A stretch of 39,715 nucleotides of DNA from an uncultured Oscillospiraceae bacterium. GTDB taxonomy: Bacteria; Bacillota; Clostridia; Oscillospirales; Oscillospiraceae. The stretch spans positions 1 to 39,715 of the forward strand of contig CATONV010000017.1 in the NCBI GenBank assembly GCA_951801655.1, in the 5' to 3' direction. Below the pieces are notes generated by a model. The model was not told the origin of the DNA. It ran no database searches and was given only the letters and a program-made list of their open reading frames with translations. Every line of letters starts with the position of its first letter. Positions within the stretch are counted from its first letter, which is position 1. Of this stretch, positions 22,133 to 28,740 are shown piece by piece. The position numbers and the translations under genes were made by a program.

Positions 22133-23599
22133 ATGCTGTTTAATTCTCTGGCCTTTCTGGCCTTTTTCCCCTGTGTTCTCCTGTTATATTACGCCCTGCC
22201 CTTTCGCTTCCGGAAGTATATGCTGCTGCTTGCCAGCTACTACTTCTACATGTGCTGGAAGCCGGAGTTCATCGTCCTTATTTTGTTCTCCACTCTGGTG
22301 GACTACTGCTGCGGATTGGGGATGGTGCGCTGGCCTAAACGGAAGAAGTGGCTGCTGGCCGTCAGCCTGACCATGAACCTGGGGCTGCTGTTCTTCTTCA
22401 AGTACCTGAACTTCTTTGGGGAGACCCTCACCGCCCTGTGCCGGGCGGTGTCGATCCCCTTCTCCGCTCCGGCGCTGAACATCATCCTGCCGGTGGGCAT
22501 CTCCTTCTACACCTTCCAGACGCTGAGCTACACCCTGGACGTATACAAGGGAAAGCTGGAGCCGGAGAAGAACTTTGTTACCTTCGCCCTGTTTGTGTCC
22601 TTCTTCCCCCAGCTGGTGGCCGGACCTATTGAGAAGGCCTCCAACCTGCTGCCCCAGCTGAAGGCAGAGAGACCTTTTGACTACAGGGATGTCACCTGGG
22701 GAGCCAAGCTGATGGTGTGGGGCTTCTTCAAGAAAATGGTAGTGGCCGACCAACTGGCTGTGCTCATCGTGGACCCGGTGTACCTGAATCTGAAGGACTA
22801 CCAGGGCGGAGTGCTGGTGCTGGCCACCTTCGCCTTTGCCTTTCAAATCTACTGCGACTTCGGCGGCTACTCCGACATCGCCCGGGGCTGCGCCAAGATG
22901 ATGGGCATCGATCTGATGGTCAACTTCAAGTCTCCCTATTTTTTTTCCCACTCCATCGGCAACTACTGGCAGCGCAACCATATCTCTCTGAGCCGGTGGT
23001 TCACCGAGTATGTATACATTCCCCTGGGGGGCAGCCGCAAGGGGCGGGTCAAGCAGGTTTGGTTCACCACCGTCACCTTCTTCCTCAGCGGGCTATGGCA
23101 CGGGGCGGAGTGGTCCTTTGTGATTTGGGGCCTGCTCCAGGCGGTGTACCTCAACCTGGAACGGGCTTTCCACCGGGCCAAGGAGCCGCCCAAGTCGCCC
23201 CCTCTCCACCTGCTGGCTATTTTGACCACCTTCTGTCTGTCCTGCTTCTCCCTGATCTTCTTCCGGGCGGCCAACATCGGCGAGGCGCTCTATGTGGTCC
23301 GGAATACACTTTGGGACATCGGCAGTCCGGCGCTGTACGTCAAAACGCTCCTGACGAACCTGACGGGGCTGGAGGCCCTGAACCTGGGGGTGAGGGAGGC
23401 GGTTTTTGTGCTGGGGGCGCTGCTGCTGCTGTTCCTCTTTGACCTGGCCGACGAGAAGACCGACGCCATCGCACTGGTGTCCTCCTGGCCGGCGGCGATC
23501 CGCTGGGGGTGCTACCTGGGGCTGGTGATGATTGTGCTGATTTTCGGCGTTTACGGTCCGGGGTATGATGTGAGGGCCTTTACCTACTTCCAATTTTGA
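22133..23599 (+). CDS. MBOAT-family O-acyltransferase (AlgI/DltB-like)
   Basis: This 488-residue membrane protein has about 10-12 helices and the AlgI/DltB signature: MLFNSLAFLAFFPCVLLLYY at the start, ILPVGISFYTFQTLSY, FFPQLVAGPIEKA, FQIYCDFGGYSDIA, NYWQRNHISLSRWF, YIPLGGSRKG, and the catalytic H323 in LSGLWHGAEW. These enzymes move acyl groups across the membrane to polysaccharides or teichoic acids. The ATG at 22133 lies 5 nt after GGAGG. The next gene is its SGNH-like partner, matching the AlgI/AlgJ arrangement. No dlt or alg genes are nearby, so the acceptor polymer is unknown. Confidence 0.93.
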   Translation: MLFNSLAFLAFFPCVLLLYYALPFRFRKYMLLLASYYFYMCWKPEFIVLILFSTLVDYCCGLGMVRWPKRKKWLLAVSLTMNLGLLFFFKYLNFFGETLTALCRAVSIPFSAPALNIILPVGISFYTFQTLSYTLDVYKGKLEPEKNFVTFALFVSFFPQLVAGPIEKASNLLPQLKAERPFDYRDVTWGAKLMVWGFFKKMVVADQLAVLIVDPVYLNLKDYQGGVLVLATFAFAFQIYCDFGGYSDIARGCAKMMGIDLMVNFKSPYFFSHSIGNYWQRNHISLSRWFTEYVYIPLGGSRKGRVKQVWFTTVTFFLSGLWHGAEWSFVIWGLLQAVYLNLERAFHRAKEPPKSPPLHLLAILTTFCLSCFSLIFFRAANIGEALYVVRNTLWDIGSPALYVKTLLTNLTGLEALNLGVREAVFVLGALLLLFLFDLADEKTDAIALVSSWPAAIRWGCYLGLVMIVLIFGVYGPGYDVRAFTYFQF

Positions 23600-23608
23600 G
23601 GTGAGGAC

Positions 23609-24652
23609 ATGAAGGATAAGCTGAAATTTCTCTATAAAACCCTGGCCTTTCTGGTCCTGCTGGGACTGATTCTGTATCCCGTCCAGAAGGTGATGGCCCG
23701 AAAATCTCTGTCCGGCGCCTGGGACATGACCAACAAGGTGGCCGGCTTCTACAATGAGGCGGAAAACCAGTTCCAGGTGATGTTCTTCGGGCCCAGCCAC
23801 GCCTACGACGCCTTTAACCCTCTGGTGATCTGGGAAGAGACGGGGATTAAGAGCTACGTTTTCGCCACCCAGCAGCAGCCTCTGTGGGCCACCTACACCT
23901 ACATCAAAGAGGCGCTGAAGCGGCAGTCCCCCTCTCTGATTGTGGTGGAGTGCCGCATGGCGTGGGGGGAGAAGGAGTACTACCTTGGAGAGGACGACAT
24001 CGGAGTCACATTCTCCTATATGGACGACCTCCCTTTGTCCTGGAACAAGATAGAGCTGGCGAGACAGTCGGCCCCCGACCTGGAAAACCGGCTGTCCACC
24101 CTGTTCAACTTTATGATGTACCACGGCCGTTGGAACGATTTGCACCGGGAGGATTTCACCTTTGACCGCTCCCAGGCCCGGGACCCCTACAAGGGTTTTG
24201 TCATGCTCTCCCCCCGGGAGGAGCCACAGCCCAGGCCGGACGTTGAGGGCATTGAGGGAACGGCCCCTCTGCTGGAGAAAAACCAGTACTGGCTGGAGGA
24301 GATCATTAAGCTGTGCCGGAGAGAAGGGGTAGAGCTGTGGCTGCTGAAAACGCCCTCCAATCTGGAGCCGGAAGAAAAGCCTCTGCTGAACACGGTAAAG
24401 GCCACGGCGGAGAGATACGGCGTCCCCTTCCATGACTTCAACGGAGACTACGCCGACATCGGGCTGAATGAGAACATGTTCTACGACGCCCACCATCTGG
24501 ACGCCCTGGGTGCCGACAAATTCAGCCGATATTTTTCCAATGCCATGGCGGCGGCCCGGCCCAACCTGAAAGCGGACCCTGACGACCCGGCCTGGGCGGC
24601 GGACCTGGAGAACTACAAAACGGCGATGGAGGAGCTGGTAGTGATTCCGTAG
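23609..24652 (+). CDS. SGNH/AlgJ-DltD-like partner of the MBOAT acyltransferase
   Basis: This 347-residue protein has one N-terminal membrane helix (TLAFLVLLGLILYPVQKVM) and an extracytoplasmic SGNH-like domain. The nucleophile block is VMFFGPSHAYDAFNP, and the C-terminal catalytic block is FYDAHHLDALGADKFS (D-x-x-H). This arrangement occurs in proteins that complete O-acylation with an MBOAT partner. GAGGTGAGG precedes the ATG, 9 nt after the MBOAT stop, so the two form an operon. The stop codon TAG belongs to a palindromic repeat. Confidence 0.85.
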   Translation: MKDKLKFLYKTLAFLVLLGLILYPVQKVMARKSLSGAWDMTNKVAGFYNEAENQFQVMFFGPSHAYDAFNPLVIWEETGIKSYVFATQQQPLWATYTYIKEALKRQSPSLIVVECRMAWGEKEYYLGEDDIGVTFSYMDDLPLSWNKIELARQSAPDLENRLSTLFNFMMYHGRWNDLHREDFTFDRSQARDPYKGFVMLSPREEPQPRPDVEGIEGTAPLLEKNQYWLEEIIKLCRREGVELWLLKTPSNLEPEEKPLLNTVKATAERYGVPFHDFNGDYADIGLNENMFYDAHHLDALGADKFSRYFSNAMAAARPNLKADPDDPAWAADLENYKTAMEELVVIP

Positions 24653-24713
24653 GGCGGATGTGATCCGTCCGCAGAGACGCAAACAAGCAGGGGCGCATCC
24701 TATGGCCCCTACA
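24649..24713. repeat. Pair of palindromic repeats after the SGNH gene
   Basis: The forward copy GTAGGGCGGAT (from 24649) pairs with ATCCGTCC (24663-24670) and contains the stop codon of the preceding gene. The inverted copy pairs AGGGGC (24689-24694) with GCCCCT (24705-24710) and ends ACA. Confidence 0.7.
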
Positions 24714-24721
24714 ATCCCTCC

Positions 24722-24759
24722 AAAAACAGCGGGAAGCCCAGAGGGTTTCCCGCTGTTTT
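24722..24759 (+). terminator. Strong terminator after the acyltransferase operon
   Basis: AAAACAGCGGGAAGCCC pairs with GGGTTTCCCGCTGTTTT (one G-T pair) around a short loop. The A and T feet let it work on either strand. Confidence 0.85.
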
Positions 24760-24764
24760 GACCA

Positions 24765-24793
24765 TTGACTTCCCCATTCCGGTTGCCTATAAT
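24765..24793 (+). promoter_or_regulatory. SigA promoter of the antiporter gene
   Basis: TTGACT (24765-24770) and a perfect TATAAT (24788-24793) lie 17 bp apart. The leader carries a 6-bp GCCCGG/CCGGGC hairpin (24803-24821). Confidence 0.8.
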
Positions 24794-24842
24794 ACAGGGA
24801 CGCCCGGAAAGAAGCCGGGCTGTTGTTCTGGAGGGAAGAAAT

Positions 24843-26021
24843 ATGGATTATACATACTTATTGCTGCTGGCGATCATTTTGCTGTCCACCAAGGTTTTTG
24901 GACTGATGACGGAGCACGTCCACCTGCCCCAGGTGGTGGGGGCGCTGCTGGCGGGTATTGTGATGGGCCCCAGCGGTTTGGGTGTGCTGGAGAGCACCGA
25001 CTTTCTGGTAAAGGCGGCGGAGATCGGCGTGATTATGCTGATGTTTACCGCCGGAATCGATACCGACATGCAGGAGCTGAAGGCAACCGGCGTCCAGGCC
25101 AGCGTTATCGCGGTGCTGGGCGTGTTTGTCCCCCTGCTGCTGTGCGGCGGACTGTACTTCTTTTTCTTCTGCGGCGGGGAGTTTACCGCCTACAATCTGC
25201 TCAAGTCCGCCTTTATGGGTTCGGTTTTCTCCGCAACCTCCGTGTCCATCACGGTGGAGACCCTCAATGAAATGGGCAAGCTGAAAACCAGAACGGGCAC
25301 CACCCTGCTCAGCTCCGCCCTCATTGACGACATCATCGGCATCGTGGTGTTGTCTATCCTCAGCGCCTTCAGCTCCGGGGACTCCGACCCGGTGCAGGTG
25401 CTTGTCCATATCGTGTTGTTTTTTGCCTTTGTGCTGGCGGTGGGCCTGGTGGTCCGGCGGATTTTTACCTTCGTAGCCGAGGAACACTGGCACAGCCGCC
25501 GGGTGGCGGTGTGGTCGCTGGCCTTCTGCCTGCTCATGGCCTACTGTGCCGAGACCTGGTTCGGCGTGGCCGACATCACCGGGGCCTACTTCGCCGGGCT
25601 GATCCTGTGCAACGTGGCCCGCGCCCGGAAGTTTGTGGCCAAAAAGTTTACCGTGACCTCCTACATGGTGTTTACCCCGGTGTTCTTTGCCAGCGTGGGC
25701 ATGAAGACCAACCTGCGGGACATGAACTCCAGCATTTTGATTTTTGCCCTGCTGCTGGTGCTGGCCGCCGTGCTGTCTAAAATCGTCGGCTGCGGCCTGG
25801 GCGGACTGATGTGCCGTATGTCCCGCCACCAGTCTCTGGTGGTGGGCATCGGCATGGTGGCCCGCAGCGAGGTGGCCCTGATGGTGGCGCAGCGGGGGAT
25901 TGGAGCGGGAATGATCGATCCGTCCATTCTGCCCGCCATTGTGCTGGCGGTCATCTGCTCGGCCCTGCTCACGCCGGTGCTGCTGAAAACGGTGATCTCC
26001 AGAGGGCCTGAGCTGACTTGA
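24843..26021 (+). CDS. CPA2-family cation:proton antiporter
   Basis: This 392-residue membrane protein has about 12 helices. The first half has LPQVVGALLAGIVMGPSGLG and GVIMLMFTAGIDTDM. The ion-binding region includes SALIDDIIGIVVL, with the paired Asp typical of electrogenic antiporters. Later blocks are ADITGAYFAGLILCN, FTPVFFASVGMKT and GMVARSEVALMVAQRG. The family (KefB/NapA-type) exchanges Na+ or K+ for protons. There is no RCK/TrkA-N nucleotide-binding tail. GGAGGGAAG precedes the ATG. It is a single-gene transcript with a strong promoter. A T-run (26042-26047) without a convincing stem follows. Confidence 0.92.
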   Translation: MDYTYLLLLAIILLSTKVFGLMTEHVHLPQVVGALLAGIVMGPSGLGVLESTDFLVKAAEIGVIMLMFTAGIDTDMQELKATGVQASVIAVLGVFVPLLLCGGLYFFFFCGGEFTAYNLLKSAFMGSVFSATSVSITVETLNEMGKLKTRTGTTLLSSALIDDIIGIVVLSILSAFSSGDSDPVQVLVHIVLFFAFVLAVGLVVRRIFTFVAEEHWHSRRVAVWSLAFCLLMAYCAETWFGVADITGAYFAGLILCNVARARKFVAKKFTVTSYMVFTPVFFASVGMKTNLRDMNSSILIFALLLVLAAVLSKIVGCGLGGLMCRMSRHQSLVVGIGMVARSEVALMVAQRGIGAGMIDPSILPAIVLAVICSALLTPVLLKTVISRGPELT

Positions 26022-26060
26022 CCGAAGATTACTGGCCTGGTTTTTTGTTCCGCAAACGAT

Positions 26061-26924
26061 TCAGACGGCGGTCCAACGCCCGGCGGCCCCGCAGGGGAGG
26101 GCCAGTCCGCTTTCGGTGACAGGCAGACCTAGCTCGTCGGAGACGGTGTGTCCGCCGAATCGCTTGGATATCAGGGTCTCCAGGATGTAAGTGACCACAC
26201 TGGGGGCCAGGCCGGTGGTGTAGGAGTTTAAAATGAAGAACAGCGGCTGATCAGACAGCACGCCTGTCACCAGCTCCACAAAGGGGTAGAGGTTCTCCTC
26301 CAGCTTCCACACCTCGCCGGTGGGCCCCCGCCCGTAGGAGGGCGGGTCCATGATAACGGCGTCGTACCGCCGGCCGCGGCGTATCTCCCTCTCCACGAAT
26401 TTGGCGCAGTCGTCCACGATCCAGCGGATGGGGGCCGTCTCCAGGCCGGAGCTTTTGGCGTTCTCCCGGGCCCACTGGACCATTCCGCGGGCTGCGTCCA
26501 CGTGGCAGACAGAGGCGCCGGCCGCGGCACAGGCCGCCGTGGCCCCGCCGGTGTAGGCGAAGAGGTTGAGAACACTCACAGGCCGGCCGGCATTTTTGAT
26601 CTGGTCCATGGCAAAGTCCCAGTTGGCCGCCTGTTCGGGAAAGAGGCCGGTGTGTTTAAAGTTCATGGGCTTGACGTTAAAGGTGAGGGTCCCGTAAGCC
26701 ACCGTCCACCGCTGAGGCATGGAGCGGTTGAGCCACTGCCCGCCGCCGGTTGAGGAGCGGGCATATCGCCCGGCGTTTTTTTTCCAGCCGGGGTGGGTTC
26801 TGGGGGTGTTCCAAATGGCCTGGGGATCGGGACGGACCAGCAGCTGCTCTCCCCAGCGTTCCAGCTTTTCCCCGCGGCCACAGTCAATCAGTTCATAGTC
26901 GTTCCATTTGTCGGACAGCCACAT
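26061..26924 (-). CDS. Class I SAM-dependent methyltransferase (RlmI/RlmK-like)
   Basis: This 287-residue methyltransferase resembles the C-terminal catalytic half of 23S rRNA cytosine/guanine methyltransferases. Motif I is VLNLFAYTGGATAACAAAG, motif II is CHVDAARGMVQWARENA, and motif IV is DAVIMDPPSYGRGP. A family block KHTGLFPEQAANWDF precedes motif I. There is no PUA domain. The ATG at 26924 lies 8 nt after AGGAGG; a frame from 26954 runs upstream of that site. It converges on the antiporter gene. rRNA as substrate is inference. Confidence 0.87.
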   Translation of the reverse strand: MWLSDKWNDYELIDCGRGEKLERWGEQLLVRPDPQAIWNTPRTHPGWKKNAGRYARSSTGGGQWLNRSMPQRWTVAYGTLTFNVKPMNFKHTGLFPEQAANWDFAMDQIKNAGRPVSVLNLFAYTGGATAACAAAGASVCHVDAARGMVQWARENAKSSGLETAPIRWIVDDCAKFVEREIRRGRRYDAVIMDPPSYGRGPTGEVWKLEENLYPFVELVTGVLSDQPLFFILNSYTTGLAPSVVTYILETLISKRFGGHTVSDELGLPVTESGLALPCGAAGRWTAV

Positions 26925-27003
26925 AATCGTGTCCTCCTCATCATAGTGATCCAAATCTCCGCTAGTATACCATTGTCCGGTAGGTCCGTCAATGAAATAG
27001 TGA

Positions 27004-27032
27004 TTGTATTTTGGCGAAAGCTGTGCTAAAAT
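27004..27032 (+). promoter_or_regulatory. SigA promoter of the DivIVA-like gene
   Basis: TTGTAT (27004-27009) and TAAAAT (27027-27032) lie 17 bp apart, with an extended -10 TGC directly before TAAAAT. Confidence 0.6.
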
Positions 27033-27064
27033 ACCACATAATAATAAAGAGAGGTGTAACGGCT

Positions 27065-27778
27065 ATGGACCATCCCTTCCGCTCGGCCGCCCTGGGCGGC
27101 TTCAACAAGCAGGACGTGCTGTCTTTTTTAGAGGAGCAGGCCAAGCAGTCATCCCAGGCCCAGCAGGAGCTGAGCGGCCGCCTGGAGGAGGCGCAGAATC
27201 GGGAGGAGGAGCTGCGCCGGGAGAGGGAGGGCCTGTCCAAAGAACTGGAGGAGGTCCGCCGGGAGCTGGAGACTGCCCGCCAGGGCCGGGACAGCCTGTC
27301 CGCCCGGCTGGATGAGGCGGAGCAGGAGCTGGCCGCCAGCCGCAAGCAGGCAGAACAGCTGAAGCACGAGGTGGAGCGTTTGCGCCAGGACCGGGACGAG
27401 CTGCGCCGGCAGGTGGAGGCGGTCCGCCCCGACGCCCAGGCCTATGTGGAGCTGAAGGAGCGCACCGCCGGGGTGGAGCTGGAGGCCCACCGCCGGGCTC
27501 AGACCATCCAGGAGAAGGCGGAGCGGGACGCGCAGAAGGCCCGCCGCCAGGTGGAGCAGTGGCTGCAGCGGGTGGGGAGGGAGTACGACGCCCTGTGCAG
27601 CCAGGTGGAGTCCACCGTCTCCCACGCCGCCAGCGAGCTGGAAAAGGCCGGTGCCGGCCTGGATCGGCTCAATGAGCTGCTAAGCGGGCAGGGCGACGCC
27701 CTGGAGGGAGTCCGCCGGGCCTACGACGCCACCGAGACGGGCCGACCCGAGGCCCCTATGCCGATTGACGAGGAATGA
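27065..27778 (+). CDS. DivIVA-like coiled-coil protein
   Basis: This 237-residue protein begins MDHPFRSAALGGFNKQDVLSF, which matches the membrane-binding N-terminal DivIVA/GpsB motif (F-R..GG.....V..FL). Residues 25-140 are a charged coiled coil of Glu, Arg, Gln and Leu heptads. Residues 150-215 form a second helical region. DivIVA family proteins mark curved membranes and poles and recruit division or sporulation factors. The ATG at 27065 follows GAGAGGTG. The last eight codons (APMPIDEE) and stop are copied at 28194-28219 within a direct repeat. Confidence 0.85.
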   Translation: MDHPFRSAALGGFNKQDVLSFLEEQAKQSSQAQQELSGRLEEAQNREEELRREREGLSKELEEVRRELETARQGRDSLSARLDEAEQELAASRKQAEQLKHEVERLRQDRDELRRQVEAVRPDAQAYVELKERTAGVELEAHRRAQTIQEKAERDAQKARRQVEQWLQRVGREYDALCSQVESTVSHAASELEKAGAGLDRLNELLSGQGDALEGVRRAYDATETGRPEAPMPIDEE

Positions 27779-27822
27779 ATGATTGACAAGACAGCGCCTG
27801 CCCTCTATACTGAGGACAGGCG
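27751..27822 (+). repeat. 72-bp direct repeat, copy 1
   Basis: It spans the end of the divIVA coding sequence, its stop and the following promoter. It matches 28193-28264 at 68 of 72 positions. Confidence 0.9.
27783..27811 (+). promoter_or_regulatory. Consensus SigA promoter of the small-peptide gene
   Basis: TTGACA (27783-27788) and TATACT (27806-27811) lie 17 bp apart. The start site should be near 27818, giving a leader of about 55 nt. Confidence 0.8.
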
Positions 27823-27833
27823 CTGTTGCAAAA

Positions 27834-27867
27834 TGGCGGTTAGCCACTCCCTTGCGGAAAGGGGGTG
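27834..27867 (+). promoter_or_regulatory. Leader hairpins that sequester the ribosome binding site
   Basis: TGGC (27834-27837) pairs with GCCA (27843-27846). Directly after, CTCCCTT (27847-27853) pairs with AAGGGGG (27859-27865, one G-T pair). The second stem buries the ribosome binding site of the 31-residue peptide. Confidence 0.6.
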
Positions 27868-27872
27868 AAGCG

Positions 27873-27968
27873 ATGGGAAACGGGCGCTGGACGAAAGTCC
27901 TGCGTTTCGTGGTGTGTCTGATCATGACAGCTTTGCTGATGATGGTTACATCCCCAAACGCGCGTTAG
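27873..27968 (+). CDS. Small hydrophobic peptide, candidate type I toxin
   Basis: This 31-residue peptide reads MGNGRWTKVLR followed by a hydrophobic helix FVVCLIMTALLMMVT and the tail SPNAR. A basic N-terminus and a single membrane span with a polar end are typical of type I toxins and small membrane peptides. The ATG at 27873 lies 5 nt after GGGGGTG, a site inside a hairpin. The stop TAG sits in the stem of a strong downstream hairpin. Its promoter is near consensus. An opposing consensus promoter lies at 28052-28080. The longer in-frame opening from 27783 begins inside the -35 and is not used. A leader peptide or membrane regulator is the alternative. Confidence 0.6.
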   Translation: MGNGRWTKVLRFVVCLIMTALLMMVTSPNAR

Positions 27969-27996
27969 CCGCCCGGCTAGGCCCCGGACGGCTAAC
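27964..27996. other. Strong hairpin overlapping the peptide stop codon
   Basis: GTTAGCCG (27964-27971) pairs with CGGCTAAC (27989-27996). An inner CCGG/CCGG stem (27973-27976 with 27984-27987) closes on seven bases. T-runs on both sides are short, so it is a weak terminator at best in either direction, or an mRNA-stabilising structure. Confidence 0.6.
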
Positions 27997-28011
27997 AGTT
28001 TCTGTTGGCAC

Positions 28012-28043
28012 AAAGGGCTGACCGCTACGCAGCAGCGCCTTTT
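28012..28043 (+). terminator. Terminator of the small-peptide mRNA
   Basis: AAAGG-GCTG (28012-28020) pairs with CAGC-(G)-CCTTT (28033-28042), with one bulged G, and the T-run continues to 28043. The mRNA would end almost exactly where the antisense RNA begins. Confidence 0.55.
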
Positions 28044-28051
28044 ATGGTTTC

Positions 28052-28080
28052 ATTATATCTGCGTTCCGGCGGTCTGTCAA
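28052..28080 (-). promoter_or_regulatory. Perfect consensus promoter for the antisense RNA
   Basis: On the minus strand TTGACA (28075-28080) and TATAAT (28052-28057) lie 17 bp apart. No minus-strand gene lies downstream for more than 1 kb, so it appears to drive a non-coding RNA. Confidence 0.85.
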
Positions 28081-28146
28081 GGGGGTTACACTCGCGGAAG
28101 TGTCCTAACTGCGCATTGTATGCTGATTGACTTTTTATGATGTTTC

Positions 28147-28190
28147 TGTAGGGGTGGGGAGTGCGTCCACAAGCGGCCACAGGCCACCCC
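28147..28190 (+). repeat. Palindromic repeat, divergent copy
   Basis: CTGTAGGGGTGG opens the unit. GGGGTGG (28151-28157) pairs with CCACCCC (28184-28190). It abuts copy 2 of the 72-bp direct repeat. Confidence 0.6.
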
Positions 28191-28192
28191 AA

Positions 28193-28264
28193 GGCCCCTA
28201 TGCCCATCGACGAGGAATGAATGATTGACAAGACAGCGCTTGCCCTCTATAGTGAGGACAGGCG
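28193..28264 (+). repeat. 72-bp direct repeat, copy 2
   Basis: It contains a duplicate of the last divIVA codons (APMPIDEE and stop) followed by a promoter. The four differences from copy 1 include one in the -10 (TATACT to TATAGT). Confidence 0.9.
28225..28253 (+). promoter_or_regulatory. SigA promoter of the ribbon-helix-helix gene
   Basis: TTGACA (28225-28230) and TATAGT (28248-28253) lie 17 bp apart, within copy 2 of the direct repeat. Confidence 0.75.
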
Positions 28265-28293
28265 TTTCAGTTTATCAAGGCAGGTGAGGAGTT

Positions 28294-28464
28294 TTGAAGG
28301 ACACAAAATTTTTAAGCATCCGCATGGATGATAAACTGCACAATAAATTTCGCTATGTAGCCGGAGCGGAGGGCCGCTCCATGAACAGCCAGGTTTTGTA
28401 TCTGATTCGAAGATGTATCCGGGACTATGAGTTGAAAAACGGAGAAATAAAGTGCGAGCAATAA
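28294..28464 (+). CDS. Arc-like ribbon-helix-helix protein 1
   Basis: This 56-residue protein starts at TTG 28294, 6 nt after AGGTGA. The sequence MKDTKFLSIRMDDKLHNKF gives the short strand and first helix, and GRSMNSQVLYLIRRCIRDYE gives the turn and second helix of an Arc/MetJ fold. The family binds DNA as dimers through the N-terminal strand. It is a paralogue of the next gene. Its promoter is in a duplicated segment. The target is unknown; autoregulation is common in the family. Confidence 0.75.
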   Translation: MKDTKFLSIRMDDKLHNKFRYVAGAEGRSMNSQVLYLIRRCIRDYELKNGEIKCEQ

Positions 28465-28560
28465 TCAGCAAAAGATATCAATAGTCTGGAAAAGAAAGAA
28501 AAACGTATATTATGTATCCGATAAGCGCAAAATTGCGTACGAAGCGGAGCATGATATACG

Positions 28561-28740
28561 ATGAAAAAAGATGTAGTAGGGATTGGTCTGCGTGTCAGGC
28601 CTGAAATTCACAGAAAGCTGAAATACATTGCTGAGTATGAGGGACGGACCATCAACGGTCAGGCCCTGTACTTGATGCAGCAGTGCATCCGGGAGTTTGA
28701 GAAGGAGCACGGCCCCATTCCGGAGGACGAGTTGAAATGA
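28561..28740 (+). CDS. Arc-like ribbon-helix-helix protein 2
   Basis: This 59-residue protein, MKKDVVGIGLRVRPEIHRKL then YIAEYEGRTINGQALYLMQQ, has the same strand-helix-helix pattern as the preceding gene and shares EGR.. N.Q.LYL and CIR..E with it. A GGAG lies 11 nt before the ATG, a loose spacing. The stop overlaps the comFC start in ATGA, so the two are coupled. Arc-family proteins next to comFC may be conserved in relatives, but this was not checked. Confidence 0.78.
   Translation: MKKDVVGIGLRVRPEIHRKLKYIAEYEGRTINGQALYLMQQCIREFEKEHGPIPEDELK

Larger units (their letters stand above)
27960..28045 (-). ncRNA. Predicted antisense RNA to the small-peptide mRNA
   Basis: A perfect minus-strand promoter (28052-28080) should start a transcript near 28045. 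It would run into the 3' end of the peptide mRNA. Its 5' end would form the complement of the mRNA terminator hairpin (28012-28043), with complementary 12-nt loops able to pair. The 3' end is uncertain; the hairpin at 27964-27996 is one candidate. This is a prediction from sequence only. Confidence 0.5.

Noticed and set aside
23093-24682. Minus-strand open frame of 529 codons
   Set aside because: It is antisense to the MBOAT and SGNH genes, and has no start signals or recognisable domains.
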